A DNA stretch of 35,568 bases from a virus: the IMG/VR virus record IMGVR_UViG_3300034066_001370, positions 1 to 35,568 of that record; one strand, written 5' to 3'. The translations under genes were made by a program, and so were the position numbers. The notes below the pieces were generated by a model, which did no database searches, was not told the origin of the DNA, and was given only the letters and a program-made list of their open reading frames with translations. Shown piece by piece: positions 13,606-21,412 of the stretch; positions within the stretch are counted from its first letter, which is position 1; every line of letters begins with the position of its first letter.

Positions 13606-15012
13606 ATGTCATTTGAAAAGCTTTTGTTGTCGAATCTGACTCTTAATGACGGATTCGCTAGGAAGGTTATTCCGTTTCTCAAAGAAGAATACTTTAAAGA
13701 ACAAGCAGATAAGGCAATCTTCAACGTCATATACGACTACATTCAAAAGTATACCTCTTTTCCTTCTAAGGAGGCTATTGCTATTGAGTTGTCAAATAAG
13801 GACAATCTGCCGCAGCAGACATTCGATGAATGTATGGCTACGGTCGGTGGGTTCGAAGTTGACTCAAGCACTGATGAAAAGTGGCTGATTGACAGTTCTG
13901 AGAAGTTCTGTCAGGAGCGTGCAATTCAGATTGCTTTGAGAAAGTCGGTTGATATCCTAGACGACAAGGATACCAAGCTAGGCAAGGGAATGATCCCAGC
14001 CCTGCTTCAACAAGCGTTGGCTGTGACATTCGATACTCGGGTTGGCCATGATTTCATGGAGAACTTTGCCGAGCGCTATGAATACTATCATATGAAGGAA
14101 TCGAAGTTAGAGTTCGATATCGACCTCTTTAACAAGATTACCAAAGGTGGTATTTCTAGAAAGACGCTTACGGTAATCCTGGCCGGTACAGGTGTTGGTA
14201 AAACCATGGTTATGTGTCACATGGCGGCACATAACCTGATGACAGGAAAGAACGTCCTGTACATCACGAACGAAATGGCCGAAGAGCGAATTGCAGAACG
14301 TATCGATGCTAACATCCTAGATGTTACTATTGACGAACTGCATGAGCTTTCTAAGGATGCCTTTACTACCAAGATCGGAAGAGCCAAAGGCAAAACCGCT
14401 GGCAAGTTGATTATTAAGGAATATCCTACATCAACTGCTAACGTCAATAACTTCAGACATCTGCTTGAAGAACTCAGGGTTAAAAAGAAGTTTGTCCCTG
14501 ATATCATCTACATCGATTACTTGAATATCTGTGCATCCTCGAGGGTTAAGTATGGAGCCAACGTCAATTCTTATACCTATATCAAAAACATTGCAGAAGA
14601 AATTCGAGGACTTGCCGTGGAGTACGATGTACCTATCGTCTCTGCGACTCAAACAAATCGAGAAGGATTTACGAGCAGCGACCCTGGAATGGAAAATACA
14701 TCAGAATCCTTTGGACTCCCAGCCACAGTTGATCTTATGTTTGCACTCATCTCGACCGAAGAGTTGGAAGCACGACATCAAATTCTGGTTAAGCAACTCA
14801 AAAACCGCTACGGCCCTCTTGACGTTTACCGTAGGTTTGTTGTTGGGATTGATCGTTCGAGGATGAAGATGTACGATTGCGAGGAAAATGCTCAAGATGG
14901 TCTTATGGATGACTCACCGCCTGTAATGGAGAATACACAATTCGGAACAGAAGATCGTGAACGAAAGAAGAGTGGTAAGTTTGATAAGGGAAAATTCCGC
15001 GGTTTTGCATAA
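13606..15012 (+). CDS. 41: replicative DNA helicase (T4 gp41-like, DnaB family)
   Basis: A 468-residue hexameric 5'-3' helicase. The N-terminal 150 residues form the helical DnaB-type domain. The RecA-like core has Walker A GTGVGKT (194-200), a following ITNEMAEERIAERID segment typical of the family, Walker B DIIYIDYLNI (Asp304), the motif VSATQTNREG (H3) and a late arginine-rich segment (RYGPLDVYRRFVVGIDRSRMKM). The tail is polar and basic, ending KSGKFDKGKFRGFA. It follows uvsX and would work with the gp61 primase encoded at 22591. Confidence 0.95.
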   Translation: MSFEKLLLSNLTLNDGFARKVIPFLKEEYFKEQADKAIFNVIYDYIQKYTSFPSKEAIAIELSNKDNLPQQTFDECMATVGGFEVDSSTDEKWLIDSSEKFCQERAIQIALRKSVDILDDKDTKLGKGMIPALLQQALAVTFDTRVGHDFMENFAERYEYYHMKESKLEFDIDLFNKITKGGISRKTLTVILAGTGVGKTMVMCHMAAHNLMTGKNVLYITNEMAEERIAERIDANILDVTIDELHELSKDAFTTKIGRAKGKTAGKLIIKEYPTSTANVNNFRHLLEELRVKKKFVPDIIYIDYLNICASSRVKYGANVNSYTYIKNIAEEIRGLAVEYDVPIVSATQTNREGFTSSDPGMENTSESFGLPATVDLMFALISTEELEARHQILVKQLKNRYGPLDVYRRFVVGIDRSRMKMYDCEENAQDGLMDDSPPVMENTQFGTEDRERKKSGKFDKGKFRGFA

Positions 15013-15022
15013 GGAGTACAAA

Positions 15023-15121
15023 ATGGCTAAGGTTAAACAAGCTAAAGTTAAGAAGGGTACTGGTTTTGGATCGTGGGTACCTACTTTTTTCCTTTCTAGA
15101 ATTATCATTAAGCATAAATAG
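15023..15121 (+). CDS. basic microprotein (32 aa)
   Basis: A 32-residue frame starting MAKVKQAKVKKGTGFGSW and ending SRIIIKHK, with ten Lys or Arg. AAGGAG lies six bases before the ATG and follows the helicase stop directly, so translation is likely. The last codons overlap a CATAAATA box. Function unknown; it may be a leader peptide for the downstream structured RNA. Confidence 0.55.
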   Translation: MAKVKQAKVKKGTGFGSWVPTFFLSRIIIKHK

Positions 15122-15233
15122 ATCCACTGAAGACTGGTTGGAGATGCATCTCCAGCGGCACAGAGCTATAACAAGCACGGGAATAGTCGGGAATCATGGT
15201 GGGGTTCCACCCGACCCAGTCTAGTATTTTATG
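15122..15233 (+). ncRNA. structured non-coding RNA with its own terminator
   Basis: This gene-free stretch can fold into a multi-helix RNA. An outer stem AGACTGG/CCAGTCT (15131-15137 and 15216-15222) encloses a 16-base perfect palindrome (TGGAGATGCATCTCCA), a roughly 30-base single-stranded centre with a repeated CGGGAAT, and a second domain GTCGGG/CCCGAC that may alternatively form GGTGG-GGTT-CCACC. No T-loop, CCA or anticodon arm is visible, so it is not a standard tRNA. It ends in AGTATTTTATG and runs straight into a strong terminator. T4 has comparable stable RNAs (C and D) of poorly known function; homology is not claimed. Confidence 0.6.
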
Positions 15234-15262
15234 AAAAGGGCTCTTCGGAGCCCTTTTTCTAT
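15234..15262 (+). terminator. Rho-independent terminator with UUCG loop
   Basis: A perfect ten-pair stem AAAAGGGCTC-TTCG-GAGCCCTTTT followed by a T-rich tail. It ends the replication-gene transcript and the structured RNA. Confidence 0.93.
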
Positions 15263-15264
15263 TT

Positions 15265-15272
15265 TATAAATA
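15265..15272 (+). promoter_or_regulatory. T4-type late promoter box (TATAAATA)
   Basis: An exact TATAAATA just after the terminator and 19 bases before the ATG of the next gene, so it probably begins a new late transcript. Confidence 0.6.
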
Positions 15273-15290
15273 ATAAAAAATAGGCCAGAC

Positions 15291-16202
15291 ATGTCGCAAA
15301 ATACAATTTTATCAGATATTAATGAAATTCAAACTGGTTTCTTTTTAGCAGGCCAGGTTTGGTATGATGCTCAAGCTAAAAAGCAATTTGATGATCGTGT
15401 TAAACAAGCAAAACCAGAAGAAATTGAAGGAGCCATAGGAAAAGCTAAAGTAATGGCCGCAGAATTTCTAAAATGGGCAAAAGCTAGCGGTTATTCAGGT
15501 CAAATACAAAAAGTATGGTGGACTGCAAGACCAGGGTCTATGTCAGCTGCTGTAGGTAAAGATGTTGATCAAAGAAAAAATCCCACTGATATTTTAGTTA
15601 AATTTTCATCAGGGCCGCATGATGGATTTCTTGGATTATCGGCTAAGGCAACAAAAACTAAAGGCGATATTGGGTTTAAAAATCCCGGTGTAGGAACTTT
15701 AGATAAAAATTTAAACACTAATTTTGCTGCAGAATATAAAACGATATTGAATAAAACAATTTCAACCCTTGATTTGCCAGAAAACACTGATCAGCGCAAA
15801 AAATACATTAGAGACAATTCAGGAATAAAGAAGATAACTGAAGATATCGCAAATAAAATGATGAGTTCAATGCGAGATAAACTTATAAAAAAACTATCAT
15901 CTTTTAACAATTCTGATTTAGTAAACTATCTTCTTGAAGATTGGATGGACGCTAAACAAATTTTTCCTCCATATATTAAAGTAACTGGACAAGGAAATTC
16001 AGAACCATATACAGCTGTTGCAATGGATCCTACTGATAATGAAAAATTAAATGCATTAAATAAATCAAAAATTAAACTTGAAAAAATTGGTAATGAAACT
16101 ATAGGTGTAAAAGCTGGCGACAAACGAATTATGAAAATACGTTTTAAGTTTGAATCAGAAAAAATGGCTTCATCTCTTAAATTGTCCGGCGATCCTTGGT
16201 AA
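15291..16202 (+). CDS. hypothetical protein, possible PD-(D/E)XK-like nuclease fold
   Basis: A 303-residue protein of uncertain function. The segment at residues 97-140 (NPTDILVKFSSGPHDGFLGL, then SAKATKTKGD and IGFKNPGVGTLDKNL) has the D...(E/S)xK spacing of restriction-endonuclease-like folds (Asp100, Ser117, Lys119), similar to proteins that read GISLKA at this point. This is an inference from pattern alone. The gene is noticeably AT-rich and uses aaa, aat and tta far more than its neighbours, suggesting recent acquisition. It starts a transcript after the terminator and late-promoter box, and has a weak ribosome binding site. Confidence 0.6.
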   Translation: MSQNTILSDINEIQTGFFLAGQVWYDAQAKKQFDDRVKQAKPEEIEGAIGKAKVMAAEFLKWAKASGYSGQIQKVWWTARPGSMSAAVGKDVDQRKNPTDILVKFSSGPHDGFLGLSAKATKTKGDIGFKNPGVGTLDKNLNTNFAAEYKTILNKTISTLDLPENTDQRKKYIRDNSGIKKITEDIANKMMSSMRDKLIKKLSSFNNSDLVNYLLEDWMDAKQIFPPYIKVTGQGNSEPYTAVAMDPTDNEKLNALNKSKIKLEKIGNETIGVKAGDKRIMKIRFKFESEKMASSLKLSGDPW

Positions 16203-16214
16203 AGGTATAACAAC

Positions 16215-16793
16215 ATGAATGAATTACATATTTTCGATATGGATGAAACTCTGTTCACATATCCTACATCCCCGGCAAAAATCTATGCTAATTTAGATCC
16301 ACCGCTGTCTCTTTCTGGCCTTGAATATATCGAACACCATAACCTGAATCCAGATTGCGTATATGATTTCTCAGAGTTTTCTGATACAGATTCATTTATT
16401 AAACACGCTAGACCAGTATGGCAAATGATTGACGCTCTGGTTGAATCACCTAACTCAATCATATTGACTGCACGTGCTAAAATGAATAACATGCCTCTTT
16501 TCCATGCTTTTTTGGGAGTGTTCGGCATAACCTGTAAGGTGCACATGCTCGGCCACACCATGGGTCGTGGCGCTGGTTATAAGAAAGCAAAATTAATTAA
16601 AGAGATGATTCTTGACAACATCTTTAAATCAGTCCATATGTACGATGATTCTGAAAACAATATTGATGATTTCTTAGAATTATCAGAAGTATTTCCTCAT
16701 ATAGAGTTCAATGCTAGCCATATCCATCATCAGCTAGATTCTATGGTAATAAATAAGATATCAGTCAAATACGATGGCGCGGATGATACATGA
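16215..16793 (+). CDS. HAD-superfamily hydrolase/phosphatase
   Basis: A 192-residue hydrolase with the four HAD signatures: motif I FDMDETLF (nucleophile Asp8 and acid Asp10), motif II ILTARAKM (Thr), motif III a conserved Lys near GAGYKKAKL, and motif IV MYDDSENNID. Members of this group act on nucleotide or nucleic-acid 3' or 5' phosphates; the substrate here is unknown. The last 11 residues (ISVKYDGADDT) duplicate the ligase motif at the start of the next gene. It overlaps the next gene by four bases (ATGA), so the two are translated together. Confidence 0.82.
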   Translation: MNELHIFDMDETLFTYPTSPAKIYANLDPPLSLSGLEYIEHHNLNPDCVYDFSEFSDTDSFIKHARPVWQMIDALVESPNSIILTARAKMNNMPLFHAFLGVFGITCKVHMLGHTMGRGAGYKKAKLIKEMILDNIFKSVHMYDDSENNIDDFLELSEVFPHIEFNASHIHHQLDSMVINKISVKYDGADDT

Positions 16794-18001
16794 AAACATT
16801 TACTCGATTCCTCCTAGAAGAAGCTAATCCAGAACCAGAAGGTCAGAAGCTCAAGCACCTGACCCACCTAGAGGATTTCGTTATTCACCATGGCAACGAT
16901 GGCGTCAAACACGCTGCTAATATCATGGATGATGTGCATAAAAGGCTTCTTGGTAAGGACAATAAGACTAAAGTATCAGTCAAATATGACGGCGCCCCTT
17001 CAATCGTCTTCGGCCATCATCCTTCCAATGGCCGTTTTTTCGTTGCCTCCAAATCTGCATTCAATAAAACCCCTAAGCTGAATTACACAGATCAGGACGT
17101 AGAAGCCAACCATGGCCATGCACCTGGACTTGTCGAAAAACTAAAGCACGCCTTGAAGCACCTTCCTAAGGTTGCACCGCATAAAGGTGTGTATCAGGGC
17201 GATATGATGTACACTAAAAATGACATTCAGCACAAGAACGGCAAGTACCATTTCACACCAAATACCATTACATATTCAACCCCAGAAGACTCGCACCACG
17301 GTGCGGCTATCAAGCATGCTAAAATGGGTGTGGTTGTACACACCAAGTATGAAGGAAAAGACCTAGATAACATGGGTGCAACACCCAATGTTGATAGGCA
17401 TAATTTTAAGCATCATCCGGATGTGCACAATATCGATCCAGAATTAAAGACTCATTCACAACATTATTCATCTGCTGATCAAAATAAGTATCATGAGCAT
17501 ATTGAAAATGCTCGTAAAAAGTATTCGTCTATGAAGCCAGAGGCACTGGATGCAGTTAAAGAGCATTCGGTTCACTTGGAAACCCATATTAATGACGAAG
17601 TTAAAAAGAACGGCAAGCCATCAGCTGATGGATTCATCAAGCATCTGACTGACAAGCACTCTAAGGAAGTATCAAAACTTAAGTCAGCAGCAGCTGTGGA
17701 TCGTAAGCATGCAGCGTTTTCTTCTAAGATCAAGTCTGTAACCCAGAGCAAAAAGCATATTGATGATGCACTAGAATTGCACCATCATTTTCAGAGAGCC
17801 AAGGACGTTCTAACCAGAGCCATGGCTAAAAATGCTGAGTTCGATCATCATATCGGTGGTGCCAAAAGTTCTCCTGAAGGCGCTGTTGCTGTTCGTGGTG
17901 GTCATATGGCAAAGTTTGTCGACAGAGCAGAGTTCTCTAGACAAAATTTCTTAGCATCAAAAATGAAAATGGCAAAGGCTGAGAACAATGAAAAAGTATA
18001 G
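16790..18001 (+). CDS. ligase-like covalent nucleotidyltransferase with capsid-targeting-like leader
   Basis: A 403-residue His- and Lys-rich protein. SVKYDGAPSIVFG holds a KxDG motif I (Lys65), GVYQGDMMY (about 133) fits motif III, GVVVHTKYEG is a further conserved strand and the C-terminal SPEGAVAVRGGHMAKFV resembles motifs IV and V. This is the layout of the DNA/RNA ligase-capping superfamily, with a long helical insertion between. The N-terminus MKTFTRFLLE-E resembles the T4 capsid-targeting sequence (MKTYQEFIAE-A) with its (L/I)xE prohead-protease site, so the protein may be packaged in the head. The substrate is unknown. Confidence 0.75.
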   Translation: MKTFTRFLLEEANPEPEGQKLKHLTHLEDFVIHHGNDGVKHAANIMDDVHKRLLGKDNKTKVSVKYDGAPSIVFGHHPSNGRFFVASKSAFNKTPKLNYTDQDVEANHGHAPGLVEKLKHALKHLPKVAPHKGVYQGDMMYTKNDIQHKNGKYHFTPNTITYSTPEDSHHGAAIKHAKMGVVVHTKYEGKDLDNMGATPNVDRHNFKHHPDVHNIDPELKTHSQHYSSADQNKYHEHIENARKKYSSMKPEALDAVKEHSVHLETHINDEVKKNGKPSADGFIKHLTDKHSKEVSKLKSAAAVDRKHAAFSSKIKSVTQSKKHIDDALELHHHFQRAKDVLTRAMAKNAEFDHHIGGAKSSPEGAVAVRGGHMAKFVDRAEFSRQNFLASKMKMAKAENNEKV

Positions 18002-18638
18002 TCGCTTTATCACCGAAGAAGGTGAAGATAGACCTAAGAAACCGGTTGTTTTTGCGTTCGGCAGAATGAATCCACCTACTACTGGCCACAAGGTGTTGGT
18101 TGATAAGGTACACGATTTGGCTAAAAAGCACAATGCTGCCCATCATGTAGTACTATCCAGAAGCGTAGATCCAAAGAAAAACCCACTGAATAATGAGCAG
18201 AAGCTCAAGCACGCCAAGCGGTTTTTCCCTCATTCTAACATTTCTATTGCCGATAAAGATCATCCTACCTTGTTGCATCATGCTTCTAAGCTAAACAAGG
18301 AAGGCCATGACCACCTGATCGTGGTTGCTGGCCAGGACCGGGTTAAGGAATACCACGACCTCCTCCACAAGTATAATGGTAAGGCTAACCAATCTGGCGA
18401 AATTCCGTACAGCTATAAGAAGATCCATGTAGTATCGGCCGGTGCCAGAGACCCGGATGCCGAAGGATCTGAAGGTATGTCAGCCTCCAAAATGAGAGCC
18501 CATGCAGCTTCTAACTCTTTTGATGAGTTTAAAAAGGGAATCCCCGACCACGTCCATCCGGACCACGCCCGGGAGATGTTCGATGATGTCCGTAACAGTA
18601 TGAAGGCCAAAGAAAATGTCAAAAAAAGCAAAAAATAA
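17988..18638 (+). CDS. nucleotidylyltransferase (HxGH family, NadM/cytidylyltransferase-like)
   Basis: A 216-residue enzyme transferring a nucleotidyl group to a phosphorylated substrate. VFAFGRMNPPTTGH (His34 of TxGH) is the nucleotide-binding motif and EGMSASKMR the distal ISSTxxR-like motif. Phage relatives are often annotated as nicotinamide-nucleotide adenylyltransferases, suggesting NAD+ metabolism, but cytidylyl transfer is equally possible. The N-terminus MKKYSRFITE-E repeats the capsid-targeting-like leader of the preceding protein, with which it overlaps by 14 bases. The C-terminus is Lys-rich. Packaging in the virion is inferred. Confidence 0.82.
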   Translation: MKKYSRFITEEGEDRPKKPVVFAFGRMNPPTTGHKVLVDKVHDLAKKHNAAHHVVLSRSVDPKKNPLNNEQKLKHAKRFFPHSNISIADKDHPTLLHHASKLNKEGHDHLIVVAGQDRVKEYHDLLHKYNGKANQSGEIPYSYKKIHVVSAGARDPDAEGSEGMSASKMRAHAASNSFDEFKKGIPDHVHPDHAREMFDDVRNSMKAKENVKKSKK

Positions 18639-18714
18639 CGCTTTGGTTAGGACAAAATTGGTAGCCAAAATTCTCAAGGTCGTGCCAAATCAAAAGAGAC
18701 TAAAAAATTAAAAA

Positions 18715-18722
18715 CATAAATA
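18715..18722 (+). promoter_or_regulatory. late-promoter-like box (CATAAATA)
   Basis: CATAAATA, one base from the T4 late consensus, in the non-coding gap before the internal-head-type gene. The rest of the gap (18639-18827) is AT-rich and shows no convincing gene or RNA. Confidence 0.4.
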
Positions 18723-18827
18723 ACATAGAATTCGAATGAATAAATGTCAAAGAACTGTCTGGAATGCGGTATTTTCATGTATCGTCTAGTAAAGTTCAAA
18801 TAAAAATCGACGAGGAGTCTAACAACA

Positions 18828-20195
18828 ATGTTTAAGCCATCAGAAAATAATTTCGGTCTACCTAAGTCGCTAATCGATAGCGTTGCAGCTGTTCTTGCTG
18901 AAAAGGCTCCTCCATTCGGTAAGAAGGCTGATTCAGCCGACGGTGATAAGAAGGACGATAAGAAGCCTGCTTTCGGCAAAAAGAAGTCGGATGACAAGGG
19001 TGATTCTGATAAGAAGCCGGCTTTCGGTAAGAAAGATGATGACGGCGACGAAGACGACAAGAAGCCTGCCTTTGGTAACAAGAAGGCTGACGGTGATGAA
19101 GATTCCGACGAAGGTGACGGCAAGAAGCCTGCTTTCGGCAAGAAGAAGTCTGACGACGACGATGAAGAAATGATTGGCAAGGACGGCAAGAAGACTAAGG
19201 TTGACTTGAAGCCTAAGCTGAGCATTAAGGAAAATGCACGATCAATCATTAATGAAATTAGTTCTAAGGCCCTAAAGTCATACCTAGGCAAGTCTCGTGC
19301 TCAGCAGGACGACATCCAGGACAAGCATGATTCTGATCCGTCTTATCATCGCACAGCCGCCGGCAAGAAGGATACTAAGACTTCAACTAAGCGTTATGCT
19401 GGTGAAGTGAAAGCTATTAAGAAGCTGAATAAAGAAGAAGTAACTTTTACTGATAAAGAAATCGGCCGTATCGAAGCCATCATGGAACTTTCAAATAAAA
19501 CTTTACGTAGTTATGCTGTAAAATCTGATAGACATCTTATGGATATCAAGCCGGCTTGGGAACGCCCAACTGAGTATGCTAAAGGTGCAGCAGTAGGAGC
19601 CCATGGAAAGACTGCACAGAAGCGTGCTCAGGGCGGTGAATTAGCTATTAAGAAGATTAAATCTAATATCGCAAAGACCAATGCCACTACCAAAGAAGAA
19701 GTTGAATTAGACGAAGCAATGAAGTGGGATAAGAAGAGCCATGCATCATTACCAGCTATGGATCAACCTAGCCTAAAGGCACACAAGGAAGCAGCTAATT
19801 GGCATAGAGAGAATTATGAAGATAGTTCTGGAGATGCAAAGCAGTATCACAAGAAAAGAATGTTGCATCACACTACTCAAGCTGACGCTATGAAGTCAAT
19901 GTCTGAGTCAAAGCAGTTTGACAAGGGTGACGAGCCTGATGATCACAAGTACGATTCAACTAAGGACAAGGGTCCTGAGCATATCATCATGCAGCTTCGT
20001 AAGGCTAAGTCTCTAGGTTCAGGAAATAAGCACATTGAATTCAACAATGGCAAAAAGGTCAAGGTAGATGCAGCTCATGTGCATAAGGCCCTAGACATGC
20101 ACGCATCATTCAAGCGCGCTCCTGAAAAGGATGAATTCACTAAGCAGATTGCTAAGTCGCATGATCACTTGGTTCGTGCCGTAACAAATAAATAA
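18828..20195 (+). CDS. internal head/prohead core-type protein with repeats
   Basis: A 455-residue, highly charged protein. Residues about 27-110 hold five (P/K)PxFGKK units separated by Asp-rich linkers. Residues about 140-205 and 215-285 are two diverged copies of one domain (EISSKALKSYLGKS... and ELSNKTLRSYAVKS..., each ending in KR..G...AIKK). This domain resembles the (L/I)SxKTLxSY modules of T4-like internal head or core proteins. VLAE-K near residue 24 and VELDE-A near 296 fit prohead-protease sites. Probably packaged in the capsid or part of the scaffold; DNA compaction by the Lys-rich parts is inferred. GGAG precedes the ATG. Confidence 0.65.
   Translation: MFKPSENNFGLPKSLIDSVAAVLAEKAPPFGKKADSADGDKKDDKKPAFGKKKSDDKGDSDKKPAFGKKDDDGDEDDKKPAFGNKKADGDEDSDEGDGKKPAFGKKKSDDDDEEMIGKDGKKTKVDLKPKLSIKENARSIINEISSKALKSYLGKSRAQQDDIQDKHDSDPSYHRTAAGKKDTKTSTKRYAGEVKAIKKLNKEEVTFTDKEIGRIEAIMELSNKTLRSYAVKSDRHLMDIKPAWERPTEYAKGAAVGAHGKTAQKRAQGGELAIKKIKSNIAKTNATTKEEVELDEAMKWDKKSHASLPAMDQPSLKAHKEAANWHRENYEDSSGDAKQYHKKRMLHHTTQADAMKSMSESKQFDKGDEPDDHKYDSTKDKGPEHIIMQLRKAKSLGSGNKHIEFNNGKKVKVDAAHVHKALDMHASFKRAPEKDEFTKQIAKSHDHLVRAVTNK
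18909..19145 (+). repeat. five in-frame PAFGKK-type repeats
   Basis: Units encoding PPFGKK, KPAFGKKK, KPAFGKKD, KPAFGNKK and KPAFGKKK, spaced irregularly by acidic linkers. The DNA repeats are imperfect, consistent with older duplications followed by drift. The antisense shadow frame is merely a by-product. Confidence 0.85.
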
Positions 20196-20216
20196 GAAGA
20201 AAAAGGAGTCATAAAA

Positions 20217-21119
20217 ATGGCACAATGGGGTTCAACTGATCAGGCTGTTACAGCAAACAGCTCGACTACTACAGTTACTACGGCTGGTGCGCCAATCGGC
20301 GTTCACAGTCAGGTAAAGGGTGGCGGTGGCGCTAATGCTCATTTCGGAAACACATCCGGAACTAGAGCAGCAGCTGACGTCAACCTATACGGAAATGTTA
20401 CGCCTAACGCGTTTGTCCCTCGACAGGCAGTTGGCGTATTCGGTGTTTCATCCGGTGAAATGGTAAATGCTGCAGCCAGCGGTGTTACTCATACTGGTTG
20501 GAATCTACGTAGACAGGGCACCGGGCCTCTTGTTTCGGCAGCCATCTCTAATACAGGAACAAACTTCCGTACGGGTGAAACTGCTGTAGTAACTGGTCCT
20601 ACCGGATCGGTTAACGCTGCACTATCATTCATTGCTAACAGCTCTGGCGCTTTGACCGGTGTGACTGTTACGAATCCAGGAGCAGGGTTCAATAACACAT
20701 CTTCAATGAGCGTAACGTTTAATCGTGAGAAGCGATTGATTGCATTCGTGGTATCTGGTACGCCTACTGGTTACAGTAACACTGACTCCATCTTGGTTTC
20801 AAATGGTACGGTTGAAGCAACCGGAACGCTAGTAACTAACTCAACAGGTGGTTTTGCTTCAGGTAACACGACTGTGGTTAGTGAAGGTAAGTTTGCTCAG
20901 TCTCAGGTTGCAGGAAACTTGGTATTCGCCATTTTGGCTGCTAACGGCGCAGTGTCTGCTGGTTCAGGCGCCACACTATCTGGTACCCTACAGAATTCTC
21001 AGAACGGTTCTGTTACACTAACACTTGGTGGTAGAGCAGGTCGAGTTCATTGGGAGACTCTAGTTGCTGGTTCGATCTCTTCGGATGGATCAGACGACAC
21101 ACTTCTACCTGACGCTTAA
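20217..21119 (+). CDS. virion structural/decoration protein
   Basis: A 300-residue Gly-, Ser-, Thr- and Asn-rich protein with almost no Cys, predicted to be all beta-structure. Two related beta-rich modules are seen (ISNTGTNFRTGETAVVTGPT... TNPGAGFNNTS and ... GTLVTNSTGGFASGNTTVV), and the C-terminus RAGRVHWETLVAGSISSDGS matches a motif common in structural proteins of T4-like cyanophages. A strong AAAGGAG site and highly expressed codon choice agree with an abundant capsid or neck protein. The exact position in the particle is not known. Confidence 0.72.
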   Translation: MAQWGSTDQAVTANSSTTTVTTAGAPIGVHSQVKGGGGANAHFGNTSGTRAAADVNLYGNVTPNAFVPRQAVGVFGVSSGEMVNAAASGVTHTGWNLRRQGTGPLVSAAISNTGTNFRTGETAVVTGPTGSVNAALSFIANSSGALTGVTVTNPGAGFNNTSSMSVTFNREKRLIAFVVSGTPTGYSNTDSILVSNGTVEATGTLVTNSTGGFASGNTTVVSEGKFAQSQVAGNLVFAILAANGAVSAGSGATLSGTLQNSQNGSVTLTLGGRAGRVHWETLVAGSISSDGSDDTLLPDA

Positions 21120-21135
21120 AATTAGGTAATACATT

Positions 21136-21408
21136 ATGGCTGATGAACAGTATAAACTAAGCGAGCTGCCACAAGCTAATTCTGTGGCAGCTTCAGATAG
21201 AGTCGTTCTTGTTGCCAATACTACAGGCATTCCTAAAGCAAAGACTGTATCCATTTCTAATTTAACTGGAAGCATGACATTATCTAACACTGTTCCGGCT
21301 ACTGCTAGCTCGAATGGTACAGCTGGTGTTATTGCACGTGATTCTAATTATATCTATGTTTGTGTTGCCAACAATACATGGAAAAGATCACTACTAGAAA
21401 CCTGGTAA
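21136..21408 (+). CDS. small virion protein (fiber/head-fiber-like)
   Basis: A 90-residue protein. The first half (YKLSELPQANSVAASDRVVL, then VANTTGIPKAKTVSISNL) matches the repeated beta-motif at the start of many phage fibre and head-fibre proteins; the end (GTAGVIARDSNYIYVCVANN, then TWKRSLLETW) is the short beta-domain often found at fibre C-termini. It may be a trimeric surface fibre. A ten-pair hairpin lies in codons 10-19. It follows the decoration protein by 16 bases and is probably co-expressed. Confidence 0.65.
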   Translation: MADEQYKLSELPQANSVAASDRVVLVANTTGIPKAKTVSISNLTGSMTLSNTVPATASSNGTAGVIARDSNYIYVCVANNTWKRSLLETW

Positions 21409-21412
21409 TATA

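Noticed and set aside
18744-18803. A 19-residue frame (MSKNCLECGIFMYRLVKFK)
   Set aside because: No ribosome binding site, very short, and in an AT-rich gap; nothing supports translation.
18909-19145. Repeat array resembling a CRISPR
   Set aside because: The repeats are in-frame protein-coding units with irregular acidic linkers, without constant spacers.
18674-19291. Long minus-strand frame with FLPKAGF-type repeats
   Set aside because: It is the antisense shadow of the FGKK repeats of the internal-head-type gene; it has no ribosome binding site or independent support.
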